In this document: piece by piece, positions 60,533 through 64,000 of the stretch
How the letters are laid out: each line of letters begins with the position of its first letter
Numbering within the stretch: position 1 is the first letter of the stretch
NCBI RefSeq assembly: GCF_013409595.1
Contig: NZ_JACCBD010000001.1
Location: 496,001-560,000 of the forward strand
Reading direction: 5' to 3'
Length of the DNA stretch: 64,000 nt
Source of the DNA: Leucobacter aridicollis
GTDB lineage: Bacteria > Actinomycetota > Actinomycetes > Actinomycetales > Microbacteriaceae
The notes under the pieces: generated by a model
What the model was told of the DNA's origin: nothing
What the model saw: the letters and a program-made list of their open reading frames with translations, nothing else
Databases searched by the model: none
Translations under genes and position numbers: made by a program

Positions 60533-61522
60533 TTAGTTGTTCCAGAGATCGCTCTCCAGCCATCCTGCAGCGATGCCCATTGACCCCTGATCGATGTGTT
60601 TGCCTGAGGGAAACGCTCTGAGATGCGCCGCAAGCCGCCTGGGCCAGTCCCCATTCGGTTCGATGACCCGCATGAGGTACGCCATGACTGCGAGTGCGTT
60701 GTAGGAGCCGAACTGCTTCGGCGCCTGAACCGAGCCCAAGTGCGCGAGGAGCGGCACTTGGTCAGGCTTGGGGCGCTTTGGAGCAACAACGAGCTTCCGG
60801 TTGAAGAATCGTGCGTGATGGGCAGCAACGTTTCTGACGTAGTTCGTGGTTGCAATCCAGCTGTCGAGTAGCCGTTTTGTTGGAACGCCGAACTCCTCGG
60901 CGATGCTCGTCGCAAGATCGTTTCGCAGCCCAGCATAGAGACGCGACAGATGGCCGAGCTCGAGCAGCTCCGTGAGCGCCCAGATCGGCATTCGGTTGTC
61001 ATACTTCAACCGAAAGTGCATCACAAAAGCCTCATCAGAGCTATTACGTCTCTGCTCGACGCGCGAAAGCCAAGCTTCGTGTCGGCTCGGTAGCGGCGAG
61101 CCGTCTGGCCCAGCGGTACCGGCTCGTGTGAACGAGTCGATAAATATTGACGGATCTTCGTGTGCGAACGCGTCGACCTTGCCGATCGTGTAGCCAATCC
61201 GCGTTCGGAGCGTGGTTTCGATCCGTTCAACCGCGTCAAGCGTCAAAAGGCGAAGAGTTCTGTCGAAGTCGATTAACGCGGCGGCGTTACCGATCGTGGT
61301 CGCTTCACGATATGTACTGAGCACTCTGAGGCGGTCGTTCCCTACTTCGTCGCGGAACGTTTCCGACTTCCGGAAGGGATAGAGGTACCCGGTCAGACGG
61401 TAGTACCCGATAGAACGGAGCAGGGCCTGGGCATCCGATCGATTCGGAATGATCACACCGCGTTCGACGAGCCTGTCAATCTGTTCATCGATCGTCAGCC
61501 AGGGCTTGGCGTAGTGCGCCAT
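60533..61522 (-). CDS. Abi_2 family abortive infection protein (AbiD/AbiF-like, HEPN)
   Basis: This 329-residue Abi_2 protein is recognised from the N-terminus KPWLTIDEQIDRLVERGVII, then LLRSIGYYRLTGYLYPFR and FDRTLRLLTLDAVERIETTLRTRI. The HEPN RNase motif appears as R230-N-V-A-A-H235 (YVRNVAAHHARFFNR). Abi proteins of this type abort phage infection, probably by RNA cleavage. Base composition is lower in GC than its neighbours, consistent with transfer. No antitoxin or methylase gene lies beside it. A hairpin and promoter directly upstream may encode an associated RNA. Confidence 0.88.
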   Translation of the reverse strand: MAHYAKPWLTIDEQIDRLVERGVIIPNRSDAQALLRSIGYYRLTGYLYPFRKSETFRDEVGNDRLRVLSTYREATTIGNAAALIDFDRTLRLLTLDAVERIETTLRTRIGYTIGKVDAFAHEDPSIFIDSFTRAGTAGPDGSPLPSRHEAWLSRVEQRRNSSDEAFVMHFRLKYDNRMPIWALTELLELGHLSRLYAGLRNDLATSIAEEFGVPTKRLLDSWIATTNYVRNVAAHHARFFNRKLVVAPKRPKPDQVPLLAHLGSVQAPKQFGSYNALAVMAYLMRVIEPNGDWPRRLAAHLRAFPSGKHIDQGSMGIAAGWLESDLWNN

Positions 61523-61541
61523 GAGGTCTCCACAATAGAAA

Positions 61542-61573
61542 ATCGGCCCGAGCCGTGAGGCGAGCGGGCCGAT
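61542..61573 (-). ncRNA. Terminator-like hairpin, possible AbiF-type small RNA
   Basis: On the minus strand ATCGGCCCG and CGGGCCGAT form a 9-bp stem followed by TTTTC. A TAGAAT -10 element at 61586-61591 would start the RNA near 61579, putting this hairpin at its extreme 5' end. The result could be a short terminated RNA or an attenuator ahead of the Abi gene. Structured RNAs upstream of Abi_2 genes are described, but the match here is by position only. Confidence 0.4.
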
Positions 61574-61585
61574 CTTGATGACTAG

Positions 61586-61591
61586 ATTCTA
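61586..61591 (-). promoter_or_regulatory. -10 element upstream of Abi_2 gene
   Basis: TAGAAT on the minus strand, 64 bp before the Abi ATG. No strong -35 was seen at 17 bp. The rest of 61592-61747 holds no gene. Confidence 0.45.
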
Positions 61592-61747
61592 GCAGGTATT
61601 CTCTTCGCAGGGCGGCGTGCTCAACACGTTCCCTGGATCTTAACTGGGTTCGCAGAAGGTTGCGAGGGGTGTGCGAGGTTCTCCAAGATTCTCATTATTT
61701 CGGGCGCTGTGAGCCGAGCGAACCCTCCCACACCTGGTCGTCAGGAC

Positions 61748-63154
61748 CTACGGAATCGCGTTCCAGTCCACCTCGGCGCCCGCGCCGCGCACCGTCTCGA
61801 ACCAGTGGGCGACCCGCATGAGGCGGTCGTCGGAGCCGATGGGGCCGGCGATCTGCAGGCCGACGGTGCGGCCGTCAGCCTGGATGCCGGCGCCGATCGA
61901 CACGGCGGGCTGGCCCGACATGTTGTACGGCACGGTGAACGAGATGTGGCCCATCGTGGCGAGCGGGTCGGTGATTGGCATGGGATCCTCAGCGGGGAAC
62001 GCGGCGACAGGGGTCACTGGCGAGAGCACGAGGTCGTAGGGCGCGGTCGCGAGACGCGTGAGCCTCGCCATCTCGTCCGAGCAGTTGCGATTTCGCACCG
62101 TCTCCGCCGCCGTGAAGTCCTTGCCCGCCGAGCACCAGTCGACGATGAACGGCAGCACGAGTGCGCGCTCGGCCTCGCTCAGGAGCTCGAGGTCGGCGTA
62201 TGAACGTGACCGCCAGAAGTTCACGAGTCCGTCGAGCACCTCGGCGCCGACGAACGGGGCGAGCGGCTCGACGGTCGCGCCAGCGTCCGCGAAGAGCGAC
62301 GCCGCACGCTCGATGATCGCGAGCGTCTCGGGCTCGACCTCGAGGCCGGAGCCAGCATCGAGCTGGATAGCGACTCGGAGGCCAGCGGGCGCGAGTGGCG
62401 TCAGCGACCAGTCCATCTCGCGGTACTCGCGGGTGAGGTAGTCGCGCACGTCAGGCTTCGCGACGATCGACATGAGCCGGATCGAGTCGGCTGCGGTGCG
62501 CGTGAGCGGGCCGGCGGCGCGCCCCGTGTACGGCACGTCGAGGGGGATCAGCCCCTCGCTCGGCTTCAGCGCGGTGAGGCCCTGCCAGGTGCCCGGCAGG
62601 CGGATCGAGCCGCCGATGTCGGTGCCGATGTGGAGCGGGCCGTAGCCTGCAGCGGCCGCCGCACCCGCACCGGCGCTGGAGCCGCCCGAGGTGTGGGCCG
62701 GGTTGAGCCCGCCGCGGGTAATCCCGTGCAGGCTGGAGACGCCGGAGGAGAGCATGCCCCAGTCGGGCATCGTCGTCGACCCGACGATGACGACGCCGGC
62801 CTCGAGCAGCCTGTCGGTCGTGGGCGCGTTCGCGGCCGCGATCGGCGGGTTCGGGAGCGCGGTGCCAGACGGCTTCGGGCGGCCAGCGCGCGCGACGTTC
62901 TCCTTCACCGTGCCCGGCACGCCGTCGAAGGGACTGAGCTGCTCGCCCGCGGCCCAGCGGGCGGTCGACGCGGCCGCGTCGGCGCGCACCTCGTCGGGCT
63001 CGTGCAGGTAGAGCGCGTTCAGCTCGGGCTCGCGCTCGGCGACGCGGGCGAGCACGTGTTCCGCGACCTCGGTTGGGGTGAGCGTTCCCGCGGCGTAGCG
63101 CTCGGCGAGCGTTCCCGCGTCGAGGAAGGCGTATTCGGTTGTGGGGTGAGACAT
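61748..63154 (-). CDS. Amidase (amidase signature family)
   Basis: This 468-residue amidase-signature enzyme carries the Ser-cisSer-Lys triad: K84 (GTVKENVAR), cis-Ser S159 (HTSGGSSAG) and nucleophile S183 (DIGGSIRLPG). It hydrolyses an amide of unknown structure; a GatA role is unlikely because gatB and gatC are absent. The ATG at 63154 is chosen since AAAGG stands just upstream and homology begins there, not at an earlier in-frame start. It follows a peptide-type ABC ATPase gene on the same strand, suggesting hydrolysis of an imported amide or peptide. Confidence 0.9.
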   Translation of the reverse strand: MSHPTTEYAFLDAGTLAERYAAGTLTPTEVAEHVLARVAEREPELNALYLHEPDEVRADAAASTARWAAGEQLSPFDGVPGTVKENVARAGRPKPSGTALPNPPIAAANAPTTDRLLEAGVVIVGSTTMPDWGMLSSGVSSLHGITRGGLNPAHTSGGSSAGAGAAAAAGYGPLHIGTDIGGSIRLPGTWQGLTALKPSEGLIPLDVPYTGRAAGPLTRTAADSIRLMSIVAKPDVRDYLTREYREMDWSLTPLAPAGLRVAIQLDAGSGLEVEPETLAIIERAASLFADAGATVEPLAPFVGAEVLDGLVNFWRSRSYADLELLSEAERALVLPFIVDWCSAGKDFTAAETVRNRNCSDEMARLTRLATAPYDLVLSPVTPVAAFPAEDPMPITDPLATMGHISFTVPYNMSGQPAVSIGAGIQADGRTVGLQIAGPIGSDDRLMRVAHWFETVRGAGAEVDWNAIP

Positions 63155-63181
63155 CGGTGCCTTTCGCGCGGGGTGAAACGG

Positions 63182-63212
63182 GGTCAACTGGTGAAACTGG
63201 TGAAGCTGGTCC
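63182..63212. repeat. Short tandem repeat between ABC and amidase genes
   Basis: Two AACTGGTGA units and a degenerate third unit (AGCTGGTCC) stand in line. It is too short for more than a note; it may reflect slippage. Confidence 0.4.
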
Positions 63213-63226
63213 GACAGGTCGGGCGG

Positions 63227-64000
63227 CTACGCGCTCCCCGAGAGCAGCTCCTGCCTGAGCGTGAGCGACGAGTCGATGAGCCGCTTCGTGTACGGGTGCT
63301 GGGGGTCGCGGTAGACCGTCTCGGTCTCGCCTGCCTCGACGATCTCGCCGGACTGCATGACGATGACCGAGTCGCAGAGGTGCCGGACCACGTTCAGGTC
63401 GTGCGAGACGAACACGAGCGTGAGCCCGTACTCGTCGACGAGGTCCGCGAGCAGGTTGAGCACCTGTGCACGCACCGACACGTCGAGGGCGCTCACGGGC
63501 TCGTCGGCGACGACGACCGCGGGCCGGCAGATGAGTGCGCGCGCGATCGAGATGCGCTGCCTTTGGCCGCCCGAGAACTCGTGCGGGTAGCGCTCGGCGG
63601 CCGAGGCGGGAAGGCCCACGGCCTCGAGCATCTCGGCGACCATGCGCGAGCGGTCGGCCGCGGTCTCGTTCCTGCCGCGAACGAGCAGCGGCTCCGAGAT
63701 GATCTGCTCGACGCTCATGCGCGGGTCGAGCGAGCCCATCGGATCCTGGAACACGATCTGCAGCTGCTGTCGGAGCTCCCGGAGCTGCGCCTCCTTCGCC
63801 CCCGCGACCTCGTTGCCGACGACGACCGCCGAGCCTGAGGTTGGCTGGTCGAGGCCAGCGAGGATCCGGAGCAGCGTCGACTTCCCCGATCCCGATTCGC
63901 CAACAACGCCGAGGCGACCGCCGCGCGGCACCTCGAACGAGATCCCCTTGAGCGCGTGCACCTCCGCCGCGGGCTTGAACAGGCTCGTCTTGCCGCGGGT
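63227..64000 (-). CDS. Oligopeptide/dipeptide ABC transporter ATP-binding protein, 5' partial
   Basis: This OppF/DppF-like ATPase is 257 residues within the window. Walker A is GESGSGKST, the Q-loop region IVFQDPMGSLDPRMSV is diagnostic of the peptide/nickel family, the signature is FSGGQRQRI and Walker B is VVVADEPVSALD; the end carries DPQHPYTKRLIDS. The frame remains open to the right edge with family-like sequence (TRGKTSLFKPAAEVHAL), so a GTG at 63961 is internal and the true start is outside. Upstream transporter genes should follow beyond the window. Confidence 0.9.
   Translation of the reverse strand, partial: TRGKTSLFKPAAEVHALKGISFEVPRGGRLGVVGESGSGKSTLLRILAGLDQPTSGSAVVVGNEVAGAKEAQLRELRQQLQIVFQDPMGSLDPRMSVEQIISEPLLVRGRNETAADRSRMVAEMLEAVGLPASAAERYPHEFSGGQRQRISIARALICRPAVVVADEPVSALDVSVRAQVLNLLADLVDEYGLTLVFVSHDLNVVRHLCDSVIVMQSGEIVEAGETETVYRDPQHPYTKRLIDSSLTLRQELLSGSA

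Noticed and set aside
60466..61002. 178-codon minus-strand frame overlapping the Abi gene
   Set aside because: Out of frame with the Abi_2 protein, Ser/Arg-rich and without a start site; the Abi frame contains the conserved motifs.
61709..62203. Plus-strand frame over the amidase gene
   Set aside because: Shadow of the amidase; no motifs.

Overview
The window is chromosomal DNA of a high-GC actinobacterium. The 16S sequence, the tRNA-free 16S-23S spacer, GTG/TTG starts and leaderless promoters all point to the family Microbacteriaceae, with a Leucobacter-like genus a reasonable guess that cannot be proved by eye. One complete rRNA operon (16S-23S-5S) lies at 13.6-19.0 kb. No tRNA, CRISPR array, IS element or prophage was seen.

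Left arm (0-13.1 kb): a nitrogen/organic-acid catabolic group made of an agmatinase-family ureohydrolase (cut by the window edge), a cyclase-family metal hydrolase, a PucR regulator and, divergent from it, a sodium:solute symporter, a ThDP enzyme and a D-2-hydroxyacid dehydrogenase. Then come murJ, an NCS1 permease with a nitrilase-family amidohydrolase, and a double-domain Lrp/AsnC regulator.

Centre (19.1-32.9 kb and 49.7-53.5 kb): the conserved actinobacterial housekeeping block known from Mycobacterium tuberculosis (Rv1691-Rv1711 order). It runs TPR protein, HAD phosphatase, small acidic ORF, tlyA, NAD kinase, recN, pyrG, Nudix, xerD, then parA, scpA, scpB, rluB. A PepSY lipoprotein, an NRAMP manganese transporter and an AI-2E family permease are interleaved. 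The first gene carries a striking arginine/glycine/aspartate repeat array, and rluB ends in a long RG-rich tail.

Island (33.0-48.9 kb): a visibly lower-GC catabolic island sits between xerD and parA. It encodes a dihydropyrimidinase/hydantoinase, a hydantoin/Asp-Glu racemase-family protein, two MmgE/PrpD proteins, a second cyclase, a class III CoA-transferase, a CitE-like lyase, an IclR regulator, a complete branched-chain-amino-acid-type ABC importer (livKHMGF), an NTF2-like protein and an FAD-dependent oxidoreductase. The likely scheme is import of a small acid, opening of a cyclic amide, CoA activation and C-C cleavage; the substrate is unknown. Five short inverted repeats with one shared architecture (GTTCC-N7-GGAAC type) lie beside the island's transcription units and may be the IclR regulon.

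Right arm (53.6-64 kb): a YeiH-type exporter with a divergent LysR regulator, a leuB-like dehydrogenase with deviating codon use, an aldehyde dehydrogenase plus SDR pair, a PACE efflux protein, an Abi_2 (HEPN) phage-defence gene preceded by a promoter and terminator-like hairpin that may encode a small RNA, an amidase, and the start-truncated end of a peptide-type ABC ATPase.
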